Source: Amblyornis subalaris
Lineage: Eukaryota > Chordata > Aves > Passeriformes > Ptilonorhynchidae
Direction: 5' to 3'
Length of the DNA: 64,000 nucleotides
NCBI GenBank assembly: GCA_018881555.1
Contig: JACAXG010000007.1
Span: 1,502,643 to 1,566,642, forward strand
Shown: piece after piece, positions 24,992 through 37,400 of the stretch
Layout of the letters: each line of letters opens with the position of its first letter
Numbering within the stretch: position 1 is the first letter of the stretch
Program-made: the position numbers and the translations under genes
The notes under the pieces: generated by a model
The model's input: the letters and a program-made list of their open reading frames with translations, nothing else
The model's database searches: none
Told to the model about the DNA's origin: nothing

Positions 24992-25138
24992 AATAATATC
25001 TTGAGGGTGTTTCCTCTTAATGAGGTAATAATACCCATATCCTGGGCTAAATAAACTTGAGGCCAAAGGCCTAGGTGTTTATTAGCAGAGGATGTGGTTA
25101 TTAAGAAATTTAACAGGAAGCACCCTCGAGTTATTATT
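24992..25138. mobile_element. Long palindromic element (MITE-like hairpin), 147 bp
   Basis: The outer 24 bases at 24992-25015 match the reverse complement of 25115-25138 at 21 of 24 positions. The centre AGGCC-AAA-GGCCT (25060-25072) is a perfect inverted repeat with a 3-base loop. Between them the arms keep pairing with small gaps, with shared blocks CATCCT/ATATCCT, AATAAAC and CTTAAT. Overall the 73-nt left arm and 71-nt right arm are roughly three-quarters complementary. This matches the shape of ancient hairpin-type DNA transposon fossils known as conserved low-copy repeats in amniotes. No protein is encoded. A structured RNA is the main alternative. Confidence 0.65.
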
Positions 25139-25711
25139 TTACTGACATTTCTAATGATTATGCATTTGAGAAATAATTGGTTGAAAAATAATACTTATAC
25201 TNTTAAGAGGGCAGGTGAAGCAGAAGATAATTTATAGGTCTGCTCATGGCAAACAAAGATNCTGTCAGTCTGGTACCTTCCCAACTGGGTAGCGATACCA
25301 AAGGGAGGAGGATCTGCTGTTGCCTTGGGCACTTGAGGTCAGCATGAACGCAAGAAAGCCAGTGGAAATTTTGGTTTTCAATTCAAAGCCCTAGACNGTG
25401 CATCCTTTTAAGAGACTGCAGTTATTTGTCAACAACAGAGGTAGCAAAAGCACATGAATTTGTGAAGTTTGCATGTTGTTAGCTCTAATAAGTGACAATT
25501 GGCATCCTAATCCTCTTTAGTAAGGGAGTTTCAGCCCCAAAGGAGCAATAATAATGAGCTTAGTGTTTAGAAAAACTGGTTCTCATCTCTGNATCCTAAC
25601 TGGTTTTGCAGAGATGGACAGAGGAACGGAGACAAAGGGAATTTAAAGAGCATGCCAAGATCCTGTCATAAGTAAACAGCAGTTTGGAGAAGGCTCTGGA
25701 CTCTCAGTCTG
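25139..25711. other. Gene-free AT-rich flank
   Basis: Immediately outside the palindrome lies AT-rich sequence with ATTA-type cores, GATTATGCATTTGAG and AATAATTGG. It could belong to the same conserved block. No gene is visible. Confidence 0.45.
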
Positions 25712-25962
25712 CCGTTGCAGTTGTGTTGCTTCTCTGCCTCGTAATACCTCCGTCTGGCAAATATTTGTGCTGCATGAGTAGATTCAGAGGCCTCGGCTCC
25801 TCTTGCCAGGCTGCTACCCCCGTGGATAGTGTTTCGTTTACAGCGCTCTCCGTTCCGTGCGATGCAAACGCTGGCAGGGGGCAAACGTTCTGACGGGAAT
25901 GTGCAAGCTGCTCCCGAACGCAGAGCTGAGCACGGATGTGGGTGTTTGTGGGGCTGGCGGCC
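25712..25962. other. Densest CpG cluster of the window, candidate regulatory element
   Basis: About 18 CpGs occur in 251 bp of mixed, non-repetitive sequence, bordered on both sides by CpG-poor DNA. Opposing frames of about 70 codons (25666-25884 minus, 25684-25893 plus) are open, but the peptides are unrecognised. Candidate roles are a small CpG island, an alternative first exon, or an enhancer protected from methylation. Nothing in the sequence decides between these. Confidence 0.45.
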
Positions 25963-28900
25963 GAGGCAGATCAGGTTATGCTGTTTAGCTTCACTCGTAT
26001 GAAATCAACTCCCGTGTAAAATCCCACAAGCTTTCCCTTTATCGCTGCAGAACAGGAACTTGGTGGATTTAAGCACATAAAAAGAAGGTGATTCAGCGAA
26101 CTGACAAGTCTCTACTGTTCTTTGTTCAGGGCAGAAATTGTAGCAGTCTTTTCAGGTTAACCAGGATCTGTGAGACAAATTTTTTACCAAGCTTGATACT
26201 TTCTTCAAAACACAGCAGTGACTAATTGCTTAATGCTGACAGCTTGTTTAAGTTCAATATAGGATGCTAGCTCCTCATGTTAGAACAAAAACAAAAATAC
26301 AATGGCTACTTATGTTTTGCCTACAATTAACAGAACAAACATCTTAATAGGCAGAGAAGACACAAACAGATGTTCTAATTGCACATCTGTGTGAAACTGA
26401 TATTTGCTAGTTCCACTGTAGCTTGACCTCTGCACCTTGGGAAGTTGAAGTCTCGCAGGATTTGAATGATTTATTGATCTGGGTGCAATGAATATTGCAG
26501 AAGTGAGCTGTATTTCTAGGAAGTTAAATACATCCTCATTCTGTGTGTACTCATTCGTGTTTGAAAGGAATCCACACTCTGCTTTAATCAGAGTGGAGAT
26601 ATCAATATTGTTCACCCTGCCCTTGAGTAAGTGGGAGGAAAGATGAAGTATGCGGAGGATACGATAGTGGGCAACTGGATGAACGTGGAAATAAGGAAAT
26701 CGGTTCCAGTAGCTACATATTTCTCTTTAGGCTTCTGGAAAGATTTTGTGAGATGGACCAAAGAAAAGTCAATGGAAATAAACTCCTTTTTTTTGTAGCA
26801 AGCTAAAAAACCCCTTGTGCCCTAAACTGAAGATTAATTTTGTTTCACAGTTCACTATCCAGAAACCAGAAAAAAACCCTTTCATAGTACCTATGAAGCT
26901 TTTTCACAAGTAGAGTTATATTGACAGGTTTTCATGACATTTCAAAAATAGCGAATGATGAGTATCAAGTGACTATAGGACCAGCTGTAACATAGAANCA
27001 AAATAACATCCTTACATCTACACTGGTAAGGATAGCAGCTTTGTGTTAATTTTTATTTATTTATTTGGAATATTTGATTGCACCGGTTTTGGTAATTATA
27101 TCTCTGACACAGCACTCACTGGTGTGTGCTGCTTTGAGTGTGGCAGCAGTTCCGCTGAAGTCTCTACTGCTGTCAGACATGGGAAGACTCCAGTCCCAAG
27201 CCCAGTGCAGGTTGTTATGCTTATGTTCTCTCTTGTTCCTGCCAACAACAGTTACACTGTGTTGAACTGAAGTACAGCAAATCTCTGTGTTTTTAAATGC
27301 ACTAATTGTTATATCCAGCTGTCTGAAATCAGTGCAGAGGATTAAACAAACAGCATTGCAGCTTGATTTGTTCAACCTGTTTTGTGGTTTTTGTTGGTTT
27401 TATTTGTTTTGTTTTTTTTACATAAGTGTCAAACAAACCTGAAGTTTATTTTGCTAAAGGAAAGTGAAATTGAGGAAAGCTTCAAGTCCATTACCATATG
27501 CTGTGGTAATGTATCTAAAATACAGAGAAAACATACAAAACCAATAGGAAGACACATTCATCTATTCATGCATATATAATGTGTATAACTCTCTGTCCGA
27601 AAGACGACTCTGTTAAAGACAGGAGTGTTACATAGTGAGAATTAGCGCAGCATTTTCTATTTATTATTATTTTAATATCGTTTTTGTACCTCCTTGTTAT
27701 ATCACCTTTTTTTTTTTTTTTGGTGCTTTGCAGGTTCTGAAGTATTTTGTGGCACATAGAAATGTTTGAATTGAGAGGCAAATAACTTTTTCATATGTAT
27801 TTGAGGAGCTAACATCTGGCTTTTAAATTTCTATTTATCTTTTATTAAGGCTGGTATGAGGGCATCATCTTCCAGGTGTTTTCAGTTAACTATTTGGTGT
27901 ACAGCAAACACATGGCATGCATGCTGTGTATTGTGTCTGTGCACTCTCTGGAGCTATTGAAAGACAGTATTTACTGAGGAAATCATTTAAGAGTTCATAT
28001 ATATGATTTTAAAAGCCCAATTTCCCTTTCCTTAGAGGTGATTTATATATAAATGTCAGATTTAAAATATACAACTCCCAAAAAGGCAGCCACAGAACAG
28101 AAGACTGTGGTCATATAACACAACTCCAGTGTCAAAGAAAGGCTGTATTTTAGGACTTTGACACCATTGTCATGAAATATGGCTTGATTTTGGTAAGAGC
28201 AGGCCCAGAATGACTCAAGATGATGGCACTTTTCAGTGTGCAGCAGTTTAACAGGGCAACAGCTATTTTTATATGGAGTTTATCATGAGCAATGAGAAGA
28301 TGTTTTTGTCTGTAGGTGTGAAGGAAAATAAATAGTTATTCTGAGTTTGTGGGACAAAAACGATGCCCATACTGAATTTCACCACGCGAGGGTATTGACA
28401 GTGTGAGGACCTTGCTGCAAACATAGTGCAAGTCTTATGTTGCTCTGTATTATAGATAATTCTTGCACTCTAGCAAGGATATTTACTGAAACCTCTGCTA
28501 ATGAAATGATAGAAATCAGATATAGTGAAAGTCAAGCCTCTTCATTACTGTGGTCAGCAAGAGTCTGTAACTGGTCATTACTTGACAGTTTTTAAGATGC
28601 TCAAAAAATAACAGTAAAATTGATCTTGTAGTAAAAGATACAAGGCAATTTATAAGGATATTAAAAAAAAATTAAATGTCTTCAATTTATGTAGTCTGGA
28701 AAAGGCACAAGAGATAATGTCAGGTTTAATTACTGTTTTCTTCTGAACACAGGGAATAGGCCAAAGGGCATGAATGGAAATTAAAGAAAAATGGAAAACA
28801 GATGGTAGGAAGCATGCTACAGGAACTGGAATACAGGCAGCACTGTACATAATTTACCAAAAAGAAAAGGGGCCTTATGAGTTATTTTGTCCCATTTTAA

Positions 28901-30537
28901 ACAACATCATCTTATGATCTGTTTCACAACAACATCATTACTAAATCAAGTCGCCATTGATAACAACCACTGTATTGTGGCCAGGATTTAAAATTCTTCC
29001 TTCTCCAGTTTTTATAAGACATCTTTGAAATATGGGTCAAGCAAAATTGGATGCTGAAAGATAGCTGCATAAATTAATAGCCTGACATCCAAAAGTGCTG
29101 GTCACCAAAGCCACCATATATTTCAGGGGATACTGGTTGAATACTTGCCATTTTGGAAAAGGCTGACATTGATTTAAATGCTTCAACATGGGATTAGGAG
29201 ACTAATTTTTATAAGCGCTTTAAAATAAATCATGTCAATATTTATGATGATATATTGCAAAGTGCTGTTGCTTTGTTTTAGAGGCTTTCATCCGGATAGG
29301 AAATCTTTTAGTCCAGGCAGAATTTCTTTCCCTTTACAGTAGACTTCTCAAAGTTGAAGGAGCTGATTAGGGAATGGTGCTGACATGAAGCAGGGAGGTT
29401 TCGAAGTTCGAAGTCAAAAAGACTTTAAGGCGCACTAAGCCAAAGTCTGGTGAAACACAAACACCAAGTGGTAGTCCTTGCAATTAATCCTAAAATTCAT
29501 GCTTGTTTTTGAAATTAATTTTCTTTCTCCTCCAATCCTGCCCCTTGAGGTTCCTGTGTTATGGAACATCATGGCAGTTCTCAGAATGGCCTTCATCAGA
29601 AGGGCTGTTTCAAAGGAAAGGGAAAAAAGGCTGAATGGTTACTTGCAAACATGTTAACATAAGCTCAGTCATCCCTAGGCTTCCAGCACCATGAGGGGAG
29701 AAGGTAATGAGGTCATGGGTTGTTTTTTTAGGTTCTGAAGACTGACTTTGAGAACTGAGGAAAAGTAAATAGAGGATTATTTATTAAATGAAGAAAGGAT
29801 TACCCATTACAGGATAAATCTTGCTTGCCTTACGTGTACAAATAGTTCTCATTGACTATGAACAAGTCAAATACTTACATAAGGCATTTATAACTTTTAT
29901 GTAACCTTATAAAACCACATATATTTTTCTCTGTCCTGGCCTTAAACAGCATGCAGAAATGAGCCAGTTAGGTGTATAATGAAACACCGCAGTCTTATTT
30001 TTACTACAGATCTCCCCAAAGATGGATTTAAACACGAAAAGCTCTTATCTATTTAACCATGAGGCAAATTAATCCAGAAAAATATCCAGGCAACTAAGCA
30101 AGTTTCACTGGAGAGTCTCAATTGCTGTGAGAACAGAGTGGCTGGGAAAAGGAGAGGAGGAGGATGCGAAGCATGAAAACATTCGGAAGGTATTTAAATG
30201 GAAAGTTTCTCCTCCTCCTGCGCATTCCTCAGAATCCCTCAGAACACTGGGCAGGGCTAGCCCCGGGACACTCCTTGCTGGATAACGGTAACCTTTATGA
30301 TGAGATGCTGCAGATTAATTTCAGAGTCATTTTCTTCCGGACCACCAGCTGTAGTCACTCAAGGCAGATTAACCAGAACATGATTGGTTTCAGCCCCTGC
30401 CCAACAGCATGAGCTAAATACCAAATTACAGAGGATGCCAACACAGTGCTGCATGGCACATGGGTGTCCTGCTCCTGCCTCAGCTTCTCTGTCAGCTGTA
30501 CACGGCACCTTTGTATTCAGTGACAGCTTGTGCCTCA
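25963..30537. other. Gene-free unique sequence
   Basis: I recognise no gene or repeat family. A small hairpin with 8-bp arms occurs at 27489-27511, and T-rich tracts lie near 27408 and 27709. Open frames (27061-27375 minus, 26310-26615 minus) have no recognisable motif. Confidence 0.55.
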
Positions 30538-30644
30538 AGTACGTGGCACTCGGGGACATGGCTTGGTGGTGGACTTGGCAGTGCTGGGTTAACAGTTGGA
30601 CTCGGTGATCTGAGAGGTCTTTTCCGACCTAAACCATTCTGTGT
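30538..30644 (+). mobile_element. CR1-type LINE 3' tail fragment
   Basis: The fragment carries phrases typical of an avian CR1-type 3' end: GGACATGGCTTGGTGGTGGA, CTTGGCAGTGCTGGGTTAAC, GTTGGACTCGGTGATCTGAG, GGTCTTTTCCGACCTAAACC and ATTCTG. The terminal octamer repeats are lost just after ATTCTG. It is a different subfamily from the copy at 22949. Only about 100 bp remain, consistent with 5' truncation. Confidence 0.85.
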
Positions 30645-33600
30645 CTGGTATTAAGTCACTTGGCAGTTTGTGCAGCCTTTAGCTGATGTTCTGCATCGTA
30701 CATCAGATACAAAAACTTTTCTCATCATCTTTCATCCTTATTGATTCAGTTGGAAATCACCCTGCTTTACGTTTCCCATAGTTTATCTCAGGAATGCGTA
30801 GATAATGACCTTTCATTAAAAGAGAAGGAAACATTCAGCCTCCTATTTTAATTTTATTCAGAGCAACAGCTGAATCCAAAAGGAAGATTTGGATGTTTTC
30901 CCCTCTTTCTTTGGAAAGCCAGCTACAGAAATTGAGGAGAGCAGACTTGAATCACCACTGGACAAGTGCTTTCAGTGCTGCTTTGGAGTAATTCACAGAC
31001 ATTCTTTTCCCTGTGGTGAAATATTTTGAAATCCCTCCTATTTTTGTCTGAATGGCAAATGCCAAAACCTCAGTGTTTTTCGTGAAGAATTCTTGTCTTC
31101 TGGCCAGCTCAGTTAGCTTCACAGCAAGAACTGGGAAGTTAAAGCTATGGCAAAGGGAGGATTTCCACATTCACGTGGAAGTAGACAGCAGTTGCTTTCA
31201 GTCATTTGACCTCCTGTAGCACTGAGATATCAGACATTAGAATCATGACACTGTACAGAAAGTTATCAAATCAACTAATTCCTCAGGGCTTTGAACATTA
31301 TCTCTAATTTTTCTCTGAAGATGATTTAGTTAAGCTTAGACATTCATCATGCTACTAAAGATCATGCCAGGAAATTTTCACAGCAGCTATCAAGTACTCC
31401 ATGCTAACATTTTCAAAAAAGGAAAAAAAAAAAGGTCGAATGATGCATTCTCTCAATTCCATGCTGAAGTGTATTTCCTTTCTTAATCAGAGTACATATT
31501 GCTGTGGTCTAACCTGTCAGCCATAATCTGAGTTCTGTCTTCAGTTTGACCTATGCTTGTGTTGTATCTTTTGCTGATTCTGTTTTACATTAACTCAGTG
31601 ATAGGGCAGTTTTTATCCAGCTAAAATATTTGACTGGGCTTTTCCTCGTGTCTTGTCCATGACAACGGCAGTCCTCCCTTGAGCAGCTCCCCCAGAGTGT
31701 GGCTGCAAAGAGTGCCTTCCTAGAATATAGTTTTGAGTACGTCTCCCTTCCCTCAATGTCTTGTCTGCACTCTGAAAGCCCTTCCTTACCCCTCTGCTGA
31801 TCAATCTCGTGGTGTCTCCACTCAGTCTATAACTCCCTGTTGCCTTGGTTTGTCCAACAAGCTCATCTCAACTATCCCGGGGGAATGGCAATCCCTAAAC
31901 ACACAGAAAGTGACTTCAATGCTGTCCGTCAAACTCCTCTTCATTAATGTGTTACCAGTCCCTCTGCTGGGGAAGGCAGATGCTATGCATGTGATTTCGG
32001 GATGGTTTCACCCTTTTTTTGGTTCTTTTCTGCCTGTCCACAGATATCGCTTTTCTCCCACAACTTGTGGTATGGCCTCTCCTTCTGTGCAGAACCTGGG
32101 AGCTTTGCCATACCCACACCAATTGAACGTGAATTCAGCAGCGACTCAGGATTAGGGGTCTCTTATCAAGAAGCTTTCCTGGAGTCCTGAAATATTCCAT
32201 GGAGACAACAAAAGTGTTTTTTACTCTTGAACTCATTACAGACTGTAAGGACTGGGTATTCAGCTTGGCACTTCAGGCTATGCAGATCTGGCTCCCAAGT
32301 AGTGTGGTTGGTTTGACACAGTTTGAGGCCACAACTTTAGCTGCAATTCAGAACATGAAAAATACTTTCTACTGGATTCCTGTATTTTGGACTTCATCAC
32401 TTGAATTACAATGATTTCTTGTTGTGCCTGAGCAGAGTCCACAAACTCTGCAATTTACTGCTTCCTGCAACAGTCTGACACGGTCCCCTGTGGGAGAAAA
32501 ATAAGTTAAACAGAGAACTTTTTCCTCTGAAAGAATTATATTGATCTTGCAGATGCTGAGTTGACTTACAGTGTTTTTCCTTAGAGCACTTGGCTGCAGA
32601 TTCACTTAAGAGTAAATAGAAGAGCCCTATCATCTTATTTCCCCTTAAGCCTAAGCATTATGATCTCTGTCAGTCACTGACGTGCAGTTTTTCTTTTAAA
32701 GGCAAGATTAAATAGTACGAAACAGCTCTTCAATGTTCACTAAATTCTGTGTCATAATTTCCCAACTATAACTATCTAATTTCTCTCCAAAATCCGTGGT
32801 TTATATGCAGCCTCAATTTCAAGTGCAATATATAGAAAATATAAATATTTAAATTTGAGATATGGTTTACAGTGTTCTTTCCTGGAGTGTTTTTCCTTGT
32901 TTCAAAAACCACAAGAGTGTAGCTCAAGTAGCCTACTCGAGAGAGAAAATTCATCATGTGTCTACTCCAAGGCTCTTGTGTTGTTTAAGGGCTAGCTAGA
33001 CTGTGGTAAATAATCCACAGACCTTCGCAGGAGGCAATGCTGCCTCACGTTCCTCCTGGAAGAGCACAGGCTTGCGTCTTTTGGTGTCCTCCTCCTTCTT
33101 TTATCCCTTTTCTCTGAGATGGGAATGAAGAGGTTCTTTCATCTCTGGAGACTTCTGTGATGTTTATTTGACACAGACATTTATAGTTTGATTTCAGCCT
33201 GAGTGGGCCCCTCGAGGTTGGTTTCCATATTCTGCTACGATATGTTCTCCCCTGCAGATTGTAACCTGAGTTTCCAAAATAGGGGTGACTTTTGGCATAT
33301 GCATGTAGGCCCGTTGTCCTTACATGGCGTAATCTCTCTCCTGTGCATTAGGATATGCAAAGAAATCTATATATGTTTATGTAAAGATATGTAAATGATA
33401 TGCAAAGTGTATGTGGCCACCAGCTGGGCCTCCGCCATGGAGCAGGCAGTGTTTTTTTTCCCTTGGGACAACCTTGTGGGCATCATCAGATGTGCTGTGC
33501 CAAGGCAGCACTGCATCGACAGTGCAGCAGGATTCTGATTTAGTGTTTGAGAATTGACCTTTCATGCTAGGTGGTGGAAACATGAACTAAAAGAGGCGGT

Positions 33601-36600
33601 TTTGGTCCCAAAGGTGGAGGAATCTAATGCACTAATCTCTCATCTGTGTTGAGTAGTAGATGTGTGCTTTCGTTCTGCAGAGGTGATGTGACTCACAGAC
33701 AATGACCCAGTTTCCACACAAGTTAAAGAAACTGTGTTTAGAGCAAATACTTTTAACTCTCCTTAGCAAATGAGGGGGGAAAAATATGAGTCTCTGACAC
33801 TGTGTTTTATAAGTGATTGATTTTTTAGAAATGGCTTCGTTTTCTAATTCATGGCTAGGAAGCAATAAAACCACCCCCTCATTCTCCCCCCCATTCAGTT
33901 CAGAAATACATCACAGAGATGTTGCAAGTAGAGAGAGCCAGGAAAAAGAGTGGGTGTAAAATACGTTTAAAACCAGACATCCCATTTCTCTCTAATGGTG
34001 GATAACCTCAATCATTTTCCCTTCCTTCACAGAGCACAAGGGATATCATACTCGTGGAATTACACCTCAGCCCTTCAAATGCTGCTCACCCTATTACACA
34101 GCTTAATCAGAGATGAGATTTGTTTCAATGAGCTAGTTGCAGACAGCCACTGGGTATTATTTTGGAAACAGTTTCCTTAGGTCTATCCCATGCTTCCCAG
34201 GAATGCTACTAAAATTTTGATGTGTTTTCGTATGGATTTTAGTGGCTGCAGGTGATTATGGGATACTGTGACATAACAAATAATTGCAATTATTTTTTGA
34301 GACCCAGGCGGGAGTGTTCTTCAGATTGTGTTCCTGTCAGAAGGAGCCTTATGCTGGTTAGAAAAATTGGTTGGTACTTGCATAACATAAGTTTTGCAGT
34401 TTTCTCTGTGGCACCTTATCCAAGCTACTGTGGCAACTGTGACCTGAGAGCTGCCTACTTTATGGATGGGCAAATAATGTGACCATTAAAGATGCATGCT
34501 GGGGTCAGAGGTTGGCTGATGTTTGTTTAATTGAGTCCCGTGGCAGAAGCTGGAAAAGCCTCAGCAGGGAGGGTTGTCCTTCGGGGCACATAAGAATACT
34601 GAAATAGGTCAAATAATTGGAGTCTGACCCTCCTGCATCTGGCAAAGCCTTAGGGCTTGGTACACAGTGACTTTCAACTGCTTTTTCAATTTCCTGAGCC
34701 TGAACAAGCTAAATCTATTCCTGTGCAATACTGAAACACAAACTCGAGGCCCTATCAAGTAATTTAGCTACTACTAGGTTTGCTATTTTTGAATTATAAT
34801 AAGCTAGATTCTGCAGTGCTTTAGCACTTCCCTTCACGTCCAGCTTACGGGAAAAAAAGAAAAAGAAGGTGAAATATGAAGGAGGACAAATTCTCCCTAG
34901 TTTAAAACAATTCTGTACCCGAATGAGATGGCTGGCACAAGTCATTGACGGGCATGAATGCAGAACGATGCGCTGAGCTTGCAGTGCAAGCTGAAAAGGA
35001 AACAGATATTCCTGGAGAGAGAGATGGGAATTTCCCAATGTGCACATAGTGCCAGTGTGTGCCAGGAACAGCAGAAGATCTTTAATGCACAGAAGGGATT
35101 TAATGACTTAATGAACCTGCTGTACTGAATCAGTCAAAACCCAGCAAGTAAAGGTTTTAGAAAAACATGCTGACTTCTGCAAGAACTGCTTATTTACTGG
35201 GCTTCACTTATTTTATGGGCTATGATAGATCATTACTTTCAGGTTACATATGAGGATAATTACCAGAATTTCAGTGAAGTAGCTGCCTTTTCATTTTCTG
35301 GGAAAAGTTCATGTATATACCGAAAAAAGTGCTCATTTATATACATGATTTCCATCAGAATACCCAAAAGCCTGAGGATGTTTTACCCAAGTGTTCTCTC
35401 TCTTGAAATTTAGTTTCACTAATATATGAATGTACCGTGGGCTATACCATTCAGGAGAAGATTAATAATGATAATTGTGAGAAAAAACAAATTCCTTTTC
35501 ACTGAGACTGTAGGGAGACAGTCTGTTTATTGGCTGGAACAGAGACTTGGCACACTTGGATTATAACAATTTACCATTGTTCCCTTTGCTAAAGAAGTGC
35601 GAACTATTATTTTTTGTTTTTCATGTGTCATGCATGTGAAGAACTTTGCATTGAAAGAGAAGTGGGTGTGCTGGAGACTCTCATAAAACCTGGAGATGGT
35701 AATGGAAATGGTGGGCATGTAAAGGCAAAATTAGACAGCTCAGAGTGTGCTTAGAGGAGTGAAAATGCTGGCTTGGGTACTTAGGCTGTGATGTTGTCCT
35801 GAAGGGTAAACAATCCTCTCACAAGACAGTAATATATAACTTTTGATATCTATAGCTGACTATGGTGGGAACCTATGGCCATTCTTATAGTTATTTCCAT
35901 GGTGGAGAATGAATATAAAACTCTGCAAAGCAAGGCAAAAATATTTTAATGTACCATAAAGGTCAGACCCAACTAATCTCCAACAACGTCTTTAGCACAA
36001 GTAAAGCTGCACATAAAAGTAGGTTTGAAATTTTGCACATCCTCTCCTTGCATAAGGCGGAATAGATTCCTCGTGTCCAGTCGAGCTGGGACAATTTATA
36101 GCATCTGGCAGCTCAGCTATGCACATTTTAAGTGTATAGACTCAGAAGGGAATATTATTTTAAAAGCATGCAAGGCATTGTTTTCAGAGAAAAGGAAGCA
36201 AAAGTTATGTATTACAAAAAAACTCGGACATGCCTCAGTTTCAGTTTTAGAAACCTGGCCTATATTCCTGAAGTGGTTTGCAACTACAGGCCAAGTTCCA
36301 AGGGGAACACCCTGCTCCCCATGGGGAAGGATTTATGATTTTATTCAGGATGTATGAAATGTGATGATTTTGGCTGGAGTTCAGGAAACAGAAGAGGGGA
36401 GCAGAGTCTCCATTCATTTACACCCCTTTCAGCCTGTCGTTGTCAGTGAAGTTTTAATGACAACGNACAAAGGCAGAACGTGGGCTGCAGAATGGGAACT
36501 GTGTGCTTTGTAAAAATGGCCAAAAATAAAGGGAACAAATTACTGACCCTTCTGTGAGCAGGAGCTGCTGCTGCTGGCAGAGCTCTGAAAAACAAGGCTG

Positions 36601-36999
36601 CAGCTGAAAACAACAGTGGATTCCAAGAGCCCCCATTAGGGACCTTCCTTCTAGACCCTGAGTTCTTGTTCTCTCTGACCTACTGAAATGATCTGTTACA
36701 ACGCAGTGTGAACTCAGCCTTTGGAAATGGATGAAGCCAGTCGTGTTTCCAAAATTCATGGGTGTGCAGACAAGTAGCTGTATTCCTGGAATATGCAGGA
36801 ACTTTTCACCCCCTGAGCTGCACAAATGGACATCTATGCATTTTGAGGGAAGCTGCTTGATACAGAATTAATTCTTAAAACCTGAGAAAAGTTCACAGTG
36901 TCCAGTCAGTTGCAGGAAATGCTTCCCGACTGTTCCTTCTCGCTGATAGTTTAGCGTTATCTAACACATGGCAACTTTCCTTTAATGACAGCAGTGTGT
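30645..36999. other. Gene-free unique sequence
   Basis: I see no gene. Frames such as 31733-32155 (plus, 140 codons) and 36454-36825 (minus, 123 codons) lack recognisable domains and contain no codon pattern I would trust. An 18-bp perfect palindrome is at 34278-34295. The stretch 27-36.4 kb contains no N. Confidence 0.55.
34278..34295. other. 18-bp perfect palindrome of AAATAATTG
   Basis: AAATAATTG is followed immediately by its exact reverse complement, with no spacer. It contains abutting TAATTG and CAATTA cores, the arrangement preferred by paired-type homeodomain dimers. It may also be chance in AT-rich DNA. Confidence 0.5.
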
Positions 37000-37400
37000 G
37001 TGGGGAGAATCCCTATCTGAAAGAAGCAGTTGCTGAGCTAGATCCCTGGCTTGCATCCATTGCCTTGCACGAGGGAATTCCTCAGTATCCCTGAGCTGCG
37101 GGAGCCTGGCCCCCACAGCACCCTCTCACTGTGCCTTCCATTGGGGAGCAGGCCTGGGACGCAGCTGAGGCTGGGCGGGAGGGAGACTTCAACCATTTGT
37201 GAACTCTGGCAAGCCCCAGCTGCTGCAGCAGCCCTTGGGAGGATGCTGCAGCTGAACACGATTTTGAACAGTCTGAAGCAGCTCCGAGCTGCTGAGGGGG
37301 GGTCTCGGCAGCTCCCTGCCTGGGATGGAAAGTCTGGAGACTCTTGCGCATTCTTGTCTTGCTGTGGGAGGTGGTGACCGATCATCTGCAACAAAATAAG
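37000..37400. other. GC-rich patch with open frames on both strands
   Basis: This is the most GC-rich stretch of the central window, with about nine CpGs and a GGG-C-GGG-A-GGG run near 37166-37177. Frames are open on both strands (37051-37377 plus, 108 codons; 37038-37394 minus, 118 codons). That symmetry is expected from GC-rich DNA with few stops. Neither peptide is recognisable, so I do not call a gene. Confidence 0.35.

Noticed and set aside
37038..37394. Overlapping 108- and 118-codon frames as an exon
   Set aside because: Both strands are open because the segment is GC-rich and stop-poor. Neither product is recognisable.
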